Assembly: GCA_000384615.1 (NCBI GenBank)
Contig: ARQU01000004.1
Span: 1 to 64,000, forward strand
Direction of reading: 5' to 3'
DNA from: an alpha proteobacterium SCGC AAA536-G10
GTDB taxonomy: Bacteria; Pseudomonadota; Alphaproteobacteria; Puniceispirillales; Marisalimonadaceae
DNA: 64,000 bases
Shown here: positions 35,489 through 45,123 of the stretch, piece by piece
Numbering within the stretch: position 1 is the stretch's first letter
Layout: each line of letters opens with the position of its first letter
Notes under the pieces: model-generated
The model's input: only the letters and a program-made list of their open reading frames with translations
Told to the model about the DNA's origin: nothing
The model's database searches: none
Translations under genes and position numbers: made by a program

Positions 35489-36978
35489 CAGATATTGTAA
35501 TTAAAAATCTGCCTATATTAGTCGTTCTATGTCCGTTAATGATGTCTCTGATAGTGGTATTAATACCAAATATTTTTTTAAGCTGGCTGCTGACTTTTGC
35601 TAGCACTTTTGTAGCTTTCATATTTTCAATTTTATTATATCAAGAAGTCCAAATTCATTCGACTATTTCATACGCCTTAGGAAATTGGGCTCCCCCTCTA
35701 GGCATAGAGTATGTAATTGATAAAGTTTCAATATTCCCAATTATCATTATTACTTTGATTGGTTTTTTAACAACTATTTTTTCATCTAAAATGATGCCTG
35801 ACGAAATTAATGAAACCTCAATTTCTAAAGTTTATAGTTTATGGCTTCTAGCAATTGCAGGGTTAATTGGATTAGTCACTACTGGAGATGCATTTAACCT
35901 TTTTGTGTTCTTAGAGATATCTTCTTTGGCTTCTGTTGCTTTGGTAGCAATGGGAGCGCAAAAGGATAAACAAGCTCTGGTAGCAGCTTATAATTATCTA
36001 ATTATTGGTGCTGTAGGTGCCACACTTTACGTAATAGGAGTTGGGTTGTTATATGGAATAACAGGAACTCTTAATATGGCAGATCTCTCAGAACGTGTTG
36101 TAGATCTAAAAAATAATAAAGCATTAATAGCTGGATTTGGTTTTATGATAGTTGGAATTATGGTTAAAGCAGCAGTTTTTCCAATGCATATTTGGTTGCC
36201 AAGGGCATACGCTTATGCACCATCTGCCGTTTCTGTTTTACTAGCTGCCACTGCTACAAAAGCATCTTTATATATACTTGCTCGCATTTTATTTTCTGTT
36301 TTTGATATTGGAGATAATTTGATCATTAACACACTCTCATATATAATTCTCCCTCTTTCAATAATAGCTATGTTTGCTGGTACAATAATGGCTGTCTATG
36401 AAAAAGATATTAAACGCCTTTTAGCGCATTCTTCAGTTGCGCAAATAGGTTATATAACATTGGCATTTGCAATCGGAACTAAGGCAAGTGTTGCTGCTGG
36501 TTTTATCCATATGTTTAATCACGCACTTATTAAAGGCGCGCTATTCATGGCAATAACTTCAATTAGTTTTTATATCCAAAAAAGAGTAACTCTCAGTAAC
36601 TTATCTGGTCTTGGAAGGGCTATGCCAATAACTTTTTTTTGTTTTGTAATTTGCTCACTTAGCCTCGCAGGACTTCCGCTAACTGCTGGTTTTATTTCCA
36701 AGTTATATCTTATAAAAGCTTCTATAAGTGCAGATGGTTTATGGATAGCTATACTTATATTATTTAGTTCAGCATTATCAGTTATTTATTTATGGAAAAT
36801 GATTGAGGCTTTATGGTTACAACAACCAAGAAAAGAAATAATTATTAAGGAAAACCCTACAATTTATATCTCTTTGTTAATAATAACATTCTTAAATATT
36901 TATTTTGGTTTAGATGCTTCTTTTGTTGTAGATAGTAGTACTGAGGCAGCTGAAAAATTAGTAGGAGTGTCAAAATGA
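35485..36978 (+). CDS. mrpD: Mrp antiporter subunit MrpD (proton-channel subunit)
   Basis: A 497-residue, roughly 14-helix protein of the NuoLMN/MrpD family. Proton-path residues are visible: the helix-5 Glu in NLFVFLEISSLAS, the helix-7 Lys in GIMVKAAVFPMHIWLP, and later Lys residues in ATKASLYI and HALIKGALFM. It is the first of three such subunits in this operon. It overlaps both neighbours by 4 bases. Confidence 0.9.
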   Translation: MTDIVIKNLPILVVLCPLMMSLIVVLIPNIFLSWLLTFASTFVAFIFSILLYQEVQIHSTISYALGNWAPPLGIEYVIDKVSIFPIIIITLIGFLTTIFSSKMMPDEINETSISKVYSLWLLAIAGLIGLVTTGDAFNLFVFLEISSLASVALVAMGAQKDKQALVAAYNYLIIGAVGATLYVIGVGLLYGITGTLNMADLSERVVDLKNNKALIAGFGFMIVGIMVKAAVFPMHIWLPRAYAYAPSAVSVLLAATATKASLYILARILFSVFDIGDNLIINTLSYIILPLSIIAMFAGTIMAVYEKDIKRLLAHSSVAQIGYITLAFAIGTKASVAAGFIHMFNHALIKGALFMAITSISFYIQKRVTLSNLSGLGRAMPITFFCFVICSLSLAGLPLTAGFISKLYLIKASISADGLWIAILILFSSALSVIYLWKMIEALWLQQPRKEIIIKENPTIYISLLIITFLNIYFGLDASFVVDSSTEAAEKLVGVSK

Positions 36979-38432
36979 TCTCCTTTGAAAATTTAATTTT
37001 AATTACACTTTTATCTCCTCTGCTAGTGTGTCTATTAACACCTTTGTTATCATCTAAACCTATCTTAAGAGATATTCTTGGTCCTCTAGGGGGTATAATA
37101 AGCTCTTGGGGGGCTATCCAATTGATGGCTTCTATTTTAAATGGAGAACAACCAAGGTTAGAATTGTTACAGATTGCTGAAGGGATCTCTATAAGTTTCG
37201 TAGTCACACCCTTAGGTGCAATATTTGGACTTGTCGCTTCTGTGCTATGGATTTTTGCAGCAATATATTCTGTAGGTTACATGAGAGGAAATAAAGAAAA
37301 AAATCAAACAAGATTTTATATTTTTTATGCTATGGCTGTTCATGCAGCTTTATGTATTGCCTATGCAGGCGATTTACTAACATTATTTATTTTCTATGAA
37401 GTACTAACATTTTCAACATATCCATTAGTTACCCATAAACAAAATGAAATGGCGCAGAAAGCTGGACGTCTTTACATGTCTATTCTAGTTGGTACGTCTG
37501 TTATTCTACTTCTTCCAGCAATAATTTGGGTTTGGGTAGTTACTGGATCTCTAGAAATGTCTCAAAATGGTGTTTTAGATGGAAAAATGAACCCTGATTA
37601 TGCCCCATATTTACTAGCTATGTTTGTTTTTGGAATAGGTAAAGCCGCCTTAATGCCAATTCATAAATGGTTGCCTGCTGCAATGGTAGCACCTACCCCT
37701 GTGTCTGCTCTTTTACATGCTGTAGCAGTTGTAAAAGCTGGTGTTTTTACCATGTTGTTAATATTGACAAATGTATTTGGAATTGATTTTTTGTCAAAAA
37801 CAGGGGCATCTAACTGGTTAGTTTGGTTGGCCTCTTTTACACTACTTACAACAAGTATAATTGCAATTTATAAAGATGATATAAAAGCAAGATTAGCCTA
37901 TTCAACTATAAGTCAACTGTCATACATAACATTAGGAGGAGCACTAGCTTCATCGATGGCTACTCAAGGGGCGACTTTACACATCATTACGCATGCAGCA
38001 GGTAAAATTACTTTATTCTTTGTAGCAGGTGCCATTTATGTTGGAGCAAAAATGTCTAAAATTTCTGAATTAAATGGTCATGGTAAATCAATGCCCTTAA
38101 TCTTTTTAGCCTTTTTCGTAGGATCTTTGTCTATTATTGGTGTGCCTCCAATGGGAGGTTCATGGAGTAAGTTTTTTTTGATGCTAGGTGCAGCTGAAAG
38201 TGGATACATAACAGTAATAGCAGTTTTTTGTATTTCAACAATTCTTAATGCATATTATTTAATGGAAATTCCTGCCAGAGCTTTCTTTTTTAAAAAGGAA
38301 AGAGAAGTTAAAATAAAGATACCAATATTAATAACAATACCTACATTAATAACGTGTTTTTTAACTATTTTACTTTTCTTTTTTATAGAACCATTTGAAA
38401 ATTTAACTTCCATTATGGTGAGTAAATTATGA
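36975..38432 (+). CDS. Second NuoM/MrpD-like proton-conducting subunit
   Basis: A 485-residue polytopic protein, related to MrpD and NuoM but distinct from the previous gene. It keeps the helix-5 Glu (FIFYEVLTFSTYPLV), the helix-7 Lys (GIGKAALMPIHKWLP) and Lys in AVVKAGVF and AAGKITLFF. These residues suggest that it pumps or channels protons. Overlaps of 4 bases at each end point to coupled translation within one operon. Confidence 0.85.
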   Translation: MISFENLILITLLSPLLVCLLTPLLSSKPILRDILGPLGGIISSWGAIQLMASILNGEQPRLELLQIAEGISISFVVTPLGAIFGLVASVLWIFAAIYSVGYMRGNKEKNQTRFYIFYAMAVHAALCIAYAGDLLTLFIFYEVLTFSTYPLVTHKQNEMAQKAGRLYMSILVGTSVILLLPAIIWVWVVTGSLEMSQNGVLDGKMNPDYAPYLLAMFVFGIGKAALMPIHKWLPAAMVAPTPVSALLHAVAVVKAGVFTMLLILTNVFGIDFLSKTGASNWLVWLASFTLLTTSIIAIYKDDIKARLAYSTISQLSYITLGGALASSMATQGATLHIITHAAGKITLFFVAGAIYVGAKMSKISELNGHGKSMPLIFLAFFVGSLSIIGVPPMGGSWSKFFLMLGAAESGYITVIAVFCISTILNAYYLMEIPARAFFFKKEREVKIKIPILITIPTLITCFLTILLFFFIEPFENLTSIMVSKL

Positions 38433-38656
38433 AGGCTTTAATTAAAAAATTTGGAAAAATAAATTCCAGTGTTTTATTATTATGTATTATATTTTTAGTT
38501 TTAGAGCTAATTGGCCATAGACATGGTGAGACATCAATAGAAGATTTCACATTTTTCCCGGCTTTTTTTGGTTTTTTATCATGCATAATAATCTTTAAAA
38601 TCGGTGTGAGCTTGAGGTCGTTTTTAATGAAAGATGAGGATTATTATGATAAGTAA
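38429..38656 (+). CDS. Small membrane protein of the antiporter operon, 75 aa
   Basis: Two hydrophobic segments (about 16-30 and 40-60) joined by an acidic loop containing HRHGETSIEDF. I do not recognise a named family. It is placed between two proton-channel subunits, starts in an ATGA overlap with the previous gene, and overlaps the next start by 11 bases. It is therefore probably a small accessory subunit of the same complex. Confidence 0.75.
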   Translation: MKALIKKFGKINSSVLLLCIIFLVLELIGHRHGETSIEDFTFFPAFFGFLSCIIIFKIGVSLRSFLMKDEDYYDK

Positions 38657-40346
38657 TTTTCCTCCAGGATTTATAATGATTATTGGGGCATTATTGATCC
38701 CTTTTTTACCTCATATGATCAGACAAATTTATATGATGGTATTAGTCTTAATTTCTGCATATTCATTAACCCTTGGATTTGGGATCCATTCCACTATAAA
38801 TGTAATGGGTTTTGATTTTATTTTGTTTCAATCAGATTCACTTACACTACCATTTGCTATAATTTTTCATATAGCAGCTGCACTTAACGTGATATATGGT
38901 GCCCATGAAAAACAATGGAAACAACACGTTTCTATTATGAGCTATAGTGGCGCAGCAATAGCAGCAGTGCACGCAGGAGACTTGTTTACACTGTTTGTCT
39001 GGTGGGAAGCAACAGCTTTTACATCTGTTTTTTTAATATTAGCTGGTAATACTTATAGATCTTACCGATCAGCATTTAGATATATATTAATCCAAGTTAC
39101 ATCCGGTATGTTTTTACTTGCTGGAGCTATTATATTGCTTATTAACGATGGAAGTGCGCTACTCACCAAATTTGATATTAACTCTTTATACGGACAATTG
39201 ATTTTTATTGCTTTTGGAATAAAAGCAGCATTTCCACTTTTAAATGGTTGGTTACAGGATTCTTATCCTGAGGCATCTGAAATAGGTACAGTTGCCCTTT
39301 CCACTTTTACAACTAAGTTAGCAATTTTTTGTTTTGCAAAATGTTTTGCAGGAACTGAGCTTTTAATTGTAATAGGCGCTATTATGACTTTTTATCCGAT
39401 ATTCTTTGCTGTAATCGAAAATGATTTAAGAAGAGTATTAACATATAGCCTAAACAACCAACTCGGTTTTATGATAGTTGCAATTGGAATAGGAACTGAA
39501 TTAGCAATAAACGGTGCTGTGGCACACGCTTTTGCCCATATATTATATAAAGGACTTCTTTTTATGGGTATGGGAGCCGTTCTTTTCAGAGTAGGTACAT
39601 GTAAAGCTTCAGAGCTAGGTGGATTGTTTAAATATATGCCAATAACCGCGGTGTGCACTATAATAGGAGCAATTTCCATATCTGCCTTTCCATTGTTCAG
39701 TGGCTTTGTTGCAAAGTCTTTAATAATGTCTGCACTTGGAAAAGAAGGCTTGGTTTTAGTTTACTTTATGCTTCTTTTTGCTTCTGCAGGAGTACTACAC
39801 CATTCGGGAATTAAAATACCATTTTTCGCTTTTTTTGCTCATGAAAGTGGTATTAAAACTAAAGAAGCACCTCTTAATATGATTATTGCGATGGTAATAG
39901 CTTCTGCATTATGCATTTTAATAGGCATATTTCCTTCCACTTTTTATCAAATTTTACCATATGAAATTAATTATCAGCCATATGATTTCAGTCATGTTGT
40001 AGGACAGTTGCAACTCCTAACGTTTGCGGCTTTTGCTTTCATATGTTTATGGCATTTCAAAATATATCCACCAGAGTTAAACTCTACAGTTTTAAATAGT
40101 GACTGGGTTTATAGAAAAATGATACCTGGAGTGTTAATACCACTCTTAAAATTAGTAGAGAGAATGAACCAAAAGTTTGAGGAAGTTATAGTGATTTCAT
40201 TTTCTAAAACAAAAATTTTGTTATCAAATACTATGATAAAAAATAAAGTTTTTGACAGAGAAGTTGGTTCAGATACATTAATCGTTATTCAAATATTTAC
40301 TATTTTCTTAATTTTAATTTTTATAGGTCAGTTTTTTTATAAATAA
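38646..40346 (+). CDS. Third NuoL/NuoN/MrpD-like proton-conducting subunit
   Basis: A 566-residue polytopic protein. The helix-5 Glu is in LFVWWEATAFTSVFL, the helix-7 Lys in GIKAAFPLLNGWLQDSYPEAS, and further Lys in FTTKLAIF and ILYKGLLFMG. A C-terminal extension contains a long amphipathic stretch and a final helix (IQIFTIFLILIFIGQFF), so it may play the role of the NuoL-like half of MrpA. ATG 38646 follows GAGG at 6 bases and is preferred over 38634. It is the last gene of the operon. Confidence 0.83.
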   Translation: MISNFPPGFIMIIGALLIPFLPHMIRQIYMMVLVLISAYSLTLGFGIHSTINVMGFDFILFQSDSLTLPFAIIFHIAAALNVIYGAHEKQWKQHVSIMSYSGAAIAAVHAGDLFTLFVWWEATAFTSVFLILAGNTYRSYRSAFRYILIQVTSGMFLLAGAIILLINDGSALLTKFDINSLYGQLIFIAFGIKAAFPLLNGWLQDSYPEASEIGTVALSTFTTKLAIFCFAKCFAGTELLIVIGAIMTFYPIFFAVIENDLRRVLTYSLNNQLGFMIVAIGIGTELAINGAVAHAFAHILYKGLLFMGMGAVLFRVGTCKASELGGLFKYMPITAVCTIIGAISISAFPLFSGFVAKSLIMSALGKEGLVLVYFMLLFASAGVLHHSGIKIPFFAFFAHESGIKTKEAPLNMIIAMVIASALCILIGIFPSTFYQILPYEINYQPYDFSHVVGQLQLLTFAAFAFICLWHFKIYPPELNSTVLNSDWVYRKMIPGVLIPLLKLVERMNQKFEEVIVISFSKTKILLSNTMIKNKVFDREVGSDTLIVIQIFTIFLILIFIGQFFYK

Positions 40347-40468
40347 TAATTAAATTAATCTTCAATTTAGCGTTCTATTTAATTATAATTCTCGCTAGAT
40401 TAAATTTTTATAATTAAGTAATTAAATAGTTAATTATTTATTTTGTTAAATAAACAAAAGGAAATTAA

Positions 40469-40600
40469 ATGAAAAAAAATAAAAGAGATTTACCTGCTGG
40501 CGTTCCAGAGGAAAATGTATATGAGAATACCCATATTTTACTGTATGTTTTCTATGCCATTGCTTTAGCTAGTGTGGTTTTATTACTGGTAAATCAATAA
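40469..40600 (+). CDS. Small single-helix membrane protein, 43 aa
   Basis: The product starts MKKNKRDLPAGVPEEN, continues with YENTHILLYVFYAIALASVVL and ends LLVNQ: a basic, soluble head and one C-terminal membrane helix. AAAGGA lies 7 bases before the ATG. The following Fe-S scaffold-like gene begins at the very next base after its stop, so the two look cotranscribed. I do not recognise the family. Confidence 0.6.
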   Translation: MKKNKRDLPAGVPEENVYENTHILLYVFYAIALASVVLLLVNQ

Positions 40601-41020
40601 TTGAACGACCTATCAATATATCAAGAAAAAATACTAAGTCTTGCTGCTGAAAATAAAAAAAGTAATGCAATAGAGGATTATAATCGATCATTTGAAGTCA
40701 AAAACCCTATGTGCGGAGATGAGGTTAAAGTACGTTTAAAACTTATAAATAACCAAATAGAAGACATATCAGCCATTGTTCGAGGATGTGCTCTTTGTGA
40801 GGCATCTGCAGGATTGGTTGTGAAGTTATTCAAAAATAAAGAAATGCCAAGCGAAAAACTAACAGAAGAATTTCTGAGTTGGCTAAATAGTTCTGATCAA
40901 GAAATGCCAAAAACACTGCCAATAGAGATGGATATTTTTAAACCTATTAGAGAGATAAAAAACAGACATAAATGCATAACTATGCCTTTTGAGGCTACTG
41001 TAAAATCAGTAAAAAGATAA
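40601..41020 (+). CDS. SufU/IscU-like iron-sulfur cluster scaffold-type protein
   Basis: A 139-residue protein with the three-cysteine pattern of the NifU-N/SufU family: NPMCGDEV near residue 37, RGCALCEAS near residue 67, and HKCITMPFEA at the C-terminus. The second motif has an extra Cys compared with GxGCxxS. It could be a zinc-type sulfur acceptor or a scaffold. The start is TTG 40601, directly after the preceding stop. No cysteine desulfurase lies nearby, so it stands apart from a full isc or suf operon. Confidence 0.8.
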   Translation: MNDLSIYQEKILSLAAENKKSNAIEDYNRSFEVKNPMCGDEVKVRLKLINNQIEDISAIVRGCALCEASAGLVVKLFKNKEMPSEKLTEEFLSWLNSSDQEMPKTLPIEMDIFKPIREIKNRHKCITMPFEATVKSVKR

Positions 41021-41027
41021 ATAGAAT

Positions 41028-41126
41028 TTAGTCAGGTGAAACTGAATGTTTTCCAAACCATATTATAGCTCCGACTAAAACAATTGGATATAATATTAAT
41101 AATATAACACCTACATCTGGATTCAT
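41028..41126 (-). CDS. Very small membrane protein, 32 aa
   Basis: The product is one hydrophobic helix: MNPDVGVILLILYPIVLVGA then IIWFGKHSVSPD. AAAGG lies about 9 bases before the ATG. It falls in an otherwise empty 218-base gap between the Fe-S scaffold-like gene and ETF-QO. The short length makes chance possible. I see no named family, although small oxidase-associated peptides have a similar shape. Confidence 0.45.
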   Translation of the reverse strand: MNPDVGVILLILYPIVLVGAIIWFGKHSVSPD

Positions 41127-41238
41127 TTAATAAGCCTTTATAATTTGAATTGTTGTACTATATTAATAATATATTATGTAGAAATAACAACTATTAATAT
41201 TTAATATTAAATCAATTATAAATCTGAAGGCCTTATTA

Positions 41239-42864
41239 ATGAATAATAGAGAAGTAATGGAATATGATGTAGTTATAGTAGGAGCAGGTCCATCTGGACT
41301 AAGTGCAGCCATTAAACTCAAACAGTTAAGCAAGGAAAACAATAAAGATTTATCAGTTTGCGTTATCGAAAAAGGTTCAGAAGTTGGCGCTCATATTGTA
41401 TCGGGTGCAGTAATTGAAACAAAAGCTCTAGACGAACTTATACCTGATTGGCAAACAAAAAACTCTCCTCTTAAAATAAAAGCTACTAACGATAAATTTT
41501 TATACTTAACAGAGACAAAATCATATAAGTTACCTACACCTCCGCAGATGCATAATAAAGGTAATTATATTATTAGTTTAAGCGACTTTACAAAGTGGTT
41601 AGCTGAACAAGCAGAAGCCCTTGAAGTTGAGATTTATCCAGGTTTTTCTGTATCGGAGATTTTGTTCAACGAACAAGATAAAGTAATTGGTGTTGCCACT
41701 TGTGATATGGGTAGATTAAAGGATGGAACGGAAGGTCCTAACTTTGAACAAGGTATAGAGTTACATGCCACACAAACAATATTCTCAGAGGGGTGTAGAG
41801 GGCATTTAGGAAAAATTTTAATGAAAAAATTTGACCTTAATAAAGATAATTCGCCTCAAACTTATGGAATTGGAATAAAAGAACTTTGGGAAGTTTCACC
41901 AGAGAATAGTAAACCTGGAAGTATTTTGCACACAACTGGGTGGCCCTTAAAAACAGATACTTATGGAGGTTCATTTCTATATCATTTAGATAATAACAAA
42001 GTGTCAATTGGTTTTGTAATTGGCTTAGATTACAAAAATCCTTATCTATCTCCATATATGGAATTTCAACGTTTTAAGCATCATCCTGAAATAAAAAAAA
42101 TTCTTGAAGGCGGAAGAAGAATAAATTACGGGGCAAGAGCTCTTAATGAAGGTGGTATTCAATCTTTACCAAAATTAACTTTCCCAGGAGGGATGCTAAC
42201 TGGATGTGAAGCTGGATTTCTTAATGTTCCTAAAATAAAAGGAACTCACCTTGCAATGAAATCAGGAATGATTGCCGCTGATGCAATATTTGAAAATATC
42301 GGAAAAAAAGAGGAGGTAGACAATTACCAAAACTTAATTAAGAAAAGTTGGTTATGGTCCGAATTATACAGTGTAAGAAACATTAGGCCGTCATTTAAGT
42401 GGGGATTCTGGAAGGCAATAGTTTATAGTGCCATAGACACATATATATTTAGAGGCAAAGCTCCTTGGACTTTAGATCATCATGGAACAGATCATCAAAG
42501 TCTTGAGAACAAAAGCAAACATGAAAAAATCAATTACCCAAAACCCGATAATGTTATTAGTTTTGATAGATTAACCAATGTATCTTTTTCAGGAACTAAT
42601 CACGAAGAAAATCAACCAAGTCATCTTACTCTCAAAAATGAAGCGGTCCCCATAAACATAAATCTAGAACTTTATGACAACCCTGAGACAAGATATTGTC
42701 CAGCAGGTGTATATGAAATTGTTACAAGTGATAATAAGCCTAAATTACAGATTAATGCTCAAAATTGTGTTCACTGCAAGACTTGTGATATTAAAGACCC
42801 AACTCAAAATATTAATTGGGTCACTCCTCAGGGTGGTGGTGGACCTAATTACCAAGGTATGTAA
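41239..42864 (+). CDS. etfD: Electron-transfer flavoprotein:ubiquinone oxidoreductase (ETF-QO)
   Basis: Passes electrons from ETF, reduced by acyl-CoA and other dehydrogenases, to ubiquinone at the inner membrane. The FAD-binding motif VVIVGAGPSGLSAA lies near residues 11-24. The quinone-side segment HTTGWPL and GCEAGFLNVPKIKGTH follow. The C-terminal 4Fe-4S domain has CPAGVYEI and CVHCKTCDIKDP, giving four Cys. The 541-residue length is as expected. AAGG precedes ATG 41239. No etfA or etfB is in this window. Confidence 0.95.
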   Translation: MNNREVMEYDVVIVGAGPSGLSAAIKLKQLSKENNKDLSVCVIEKGSEVGAHIVSGAVIETKALDELIPDWQTKNSPLKIKATNDKFLYLTETKSYKLPTPPQMHNKGNYIISLSDFTKWLAEQAEALEVEIYPGFSVSEILFNEQDKVIGVATCDMGRLKDGTEGPNFEQGIELHATQTIFSEGCRGHLGKILMKKFDLNKDNSPQTYGIGIKELWEVSPENSKPGSILHTTGWPLKTDTYGGSFLYHLDNNKVSIGFVIGLDYKNPYLSPYMEFQRFKHHPEIKKILEGGRRINYGARALNEGGIQSLPKLTFPGGMLTGCEAGFLNVPKIKGTHLAMKSGMIAADAIFENIGKKEEVDNYQNLIKKSWLWSELYSVRNIRPSFKWGFWKAIVYSAIDTYIFRGKAPWTLDHHGTDHQSLENKSKHEKINYPKPDNVISFDRLTNVSFSGTNHEENQPSHLTLKNEAVPININLELYDNPETRYCPAGVYEIVTSDNKPKLQINAQNCVHCKTCDIKDPTQNINWVTPQGGGGPNYQGM

Positions 42865-42929
42865 TTTTATCAAAATTATTTTATTAGACATAAATAAGCA
42901 CTTTAAGTTAACATGATAAGTAATTCGGG

Positions 42930-43826
42930 GTGTTTAATTTGAACCAGTCAGTCATAGGTATTTTATGGATGGTAGTAACTACGATTTTATTTGTAGGAGT
43001 AACTGCTACTGTAAGATATTTGGAAGGTGAAGTGCCCGCTCCTCAAGCAGCTTTCCTTAGATATGCAATTGGCACACTGCTTTTAACACCTTCGCTTATA
43101 TCCCTTGCTAAATTTAGACCTGAAAAACGACTGCTTCAAAAGTTTATTTTAAGAGGCTTAGTTCACTCAATAGGAGTAACTTTATGGTTTTACGCTATGT
43201 CTGTGATGCCAGTTGCAGAAGTAACTGCAATTGGTTTTTTAACTTATATTTTTGTTTCAATTGGTGCATGCATTTTTTTAAAAGAAAGGCTGCATAAACA
43301 TAGGTTAACAGCTATTTTATTTTCTTTTGTTGGAGCTATAATTATATTAAGGCCCGGTTTTAAAATAATTGAAAATGGTCAAATAGGAATGCTAATGGCA
43401 ACTGTAGTATTTACAGCTTCATATTTAATAGCAAAGGTAGTTTCTAAGGAACGCTCTTCATCTGAAATTGTTGCTATGTTATCTATATTTACAACTATTT
43501 TTCTAATACCTACGGCTATTTACAGCTGGGAACCTCTGTCACTTAAAGCCATTTTGATTTTAACATTTACTGCTTTAATTGCTACTCTTGGCCATATAAC
43601 AATGACAAAAGCTATAAAAGCGGCTCCTATGGTAGTTACACAACCTATTTTATTTCTCCAACTTGTTTGGGCTTCAATTGTTGGTTTGTTTATATTCAGT
43701 GAAAAATTTGACCCTTTTGTAATCTTAGGTGGAACTATAATTATGATATGCGTTTGTTATGTATCTTACAGAGAACATAAATTGGGTAAAAAAATAACTA
43801 GTGATGCTCTACAAAAGGTAATTTAA
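42930..43826 (+). CDS. EamA/DMT-family transporter
   Basis: A ten-helix membrane protein of about 298 residues, made of two EamA halves. The start of each half is visible (MVVTTILFVGVTATVRYLEG and GMLMATVVFTASYLIAKVV), with PVAEVTAIGFLTYIFV and PMVVTQPILFLQLVWA in the conserved positions. The substrate is unknown. The start is uncertain: GTG 42930 or TTG 42939, the latter with GGGG at 8 bases. It overlaps the convergent transporter gene by 18 bases at the stop. Confidence 0.87.
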   Translation: MFNLNQSVIGILWMVVTTILFVGVTATVRYLEGEVPAPQAAFLRYAIGTLLLTPSLISLAKFRPEKRLLQKFILRGLVHSIGVTLWFYAMSVMPVAEVTAIGFLTYIFVSIGACIFLKERLHKHRLTAILFSFVGAIIILRPGFKIIENGQIGMLMATVVFTASYLIAKVVSKERSSSEIVAMLSIFTTIFLIPTAIYSWEPLSLKAILILTFTALIATLGHITMTKAIKAAPMVVTQPILFLQLVWASIVGLFIFSEKFDPFVILGGTIIMICVCYVSYREHKLGKKITSDALQKVI

Positions 43827-45116
43827 GGTAATTAATAGTATTGCTCCTATAAATGTTAAACAACCAGTAGCAAAAAGATTTGGCCCTAAAACTAACTTAG
43901 AAATATGTAGTCTAAAATTTTCTGCAGTAGTCAGTACAGATAATGATGTAAAACTAGTAGCTGTACCAGCACACCACCCAATCAAATGAGCCTGCATCAA
44001 AAATGCAGCTTCCCATAATGATAATAGTGGTCCAAATAAAGATAAAATTGGAGCAGAAGTAATTATAGGATGTATACCTGTTAAACCAAAGATCCATACT
44101 ATTAGGGGAAGAAGAATTATCATTGCCCAAAAAGGAAAATTATTTCCTATATTATTTGACATAAAATTTTGAATCTCAGCAGAACCGCTCAAAATAGATC
44201 CTAAAAACATTGAAACTGATATCAATAACATCTCATCACCAGATTTTAATATTAAGTTATTCAAATTACTTATTATTGATTTAATAGTTTCAGGTCTTCT
44301 CAACATCTGAACGATAACTAAAACTGGTACAACGATAACTATTGCGTTTAACGCTGTCTTATCAAAAATTTGACCAACTGCTAATACAGATATAGATAAG
44401 ATTAAAAGTCTAGGGAAAATTGGCTTTACACAGGAAATAGCTTCAATAAGATAATTTAAGGTAAACTTACCAATTAAAAACCTCATGCTTATTAAATTAA
44501 ATAATAATGCTACTAGCAAACCGAAAATAATTCCCAACCATGCAGATTGACTAGGTAAATATAGTTGTCCAACAGCAAAACTAACGAAAAAGGGTGACCA
44601 TAAAACTGCCGTATTCATTCCTCTGATAGCTGCTTCTCCTGATGATTGTCTCATTTTATATTTTGCATTTTTGGGAATTACTGAAGATAAGAGAGGAAAT
44701 GTACCAATGTTTATTACACCACCAAGAACATGAGATGTAACCTGAATACCAGATAAAATTTTAGTTGAAACTAAATTAGAAAGTAGGTTTTGTGTTTTCG
44801 CCACAGAAGGCATTGTTATTGCGGTTGATCTAAGTAACCATAAGCTAGGTAGAAAAGCTGAAAAAATGATAAAAAAATTACCTGCCTTCCAAAGGCTTTC
44901 TTCACTTGGTAGGTCTTTTAAAATTAAATATGTTGCAGAAAATAAAACACATATGATTATTTTTGTAGTGAACCTAGAAAAAATAAACATTATTAACAAT
45001 AGTAACGCATATAATACTATTATAAAAAAATTATAATTTATTCCAAAGTTGAAACCGTAGACAATTGGTAAAACAGCTAACCAACAAAAGATTGTTAAGA
45101 TCAATTTTATTATCAT
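43809..45116 (-). CDS. Polytopic membrane protein, transporter-like
   Basis: About twelve hydrophobic segments over 435 residues. The arrangement, with GGVINIGTFPLLSSV in the first half and GLTGIHPIITSAPILSLF in the second, recalls ion-transporter (IT) superfamily members such as TRAP large subunits or C4 carriers. I cannot assign a family with confidence. It is the last gene of a minus-strand unit (MoxR, CoxE-like, thioesterase, this gene), beginning 7 bases after the thioesterase stop, and overlaps the EamA gene end by 18 bases. Confidence 0.6.
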   Translation of the reverse strand: MIIKLILTIFCWLAVLPIVYGFNFGINYNFFIIVLYALLLLIMFIFSRFTTKIIICVLFSATYLILKDLPSEESLWKAGNFFIIFSAFLPSLWLLRSTAITMPSVAKTQNLLSNLVSTKILSGIQVTSHVLGGVINIGTFPLLSSVIPKNAKYKMRQSSGEAAIRGMNTAVLWSPFFVSFAVGQLYLPSQSAWLGIIFGLLVALLFNLISMRFLIGKFTLNYLIEAISCVKPIFPRLLILSISVLAVGQIFDKTALNAIVIVVPVLVIVQMLRRPETIKSIISNLNNLILKSGDEMLLISVSMFLGSILSGSAEIQNFMSNNIGNNFPFWAMIILLPLIVWIFGLTGIHPIITSAPILSLFGPLLSLWEAAFLMQAHLIGWCAGTATSFTSLSVLTTAENFRLHISKLVLGPNLFATGCLTFIGAILLITLNYLL

Positions 45117-45123
45117 AAATTAT

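Noticed and set aside
42674-42916. Plus-strand 80-codon frame at the end of ETF-QO
   Set aside because: It overlaps the ferredoxin domain coding region in another frame and has no protein features of its own.
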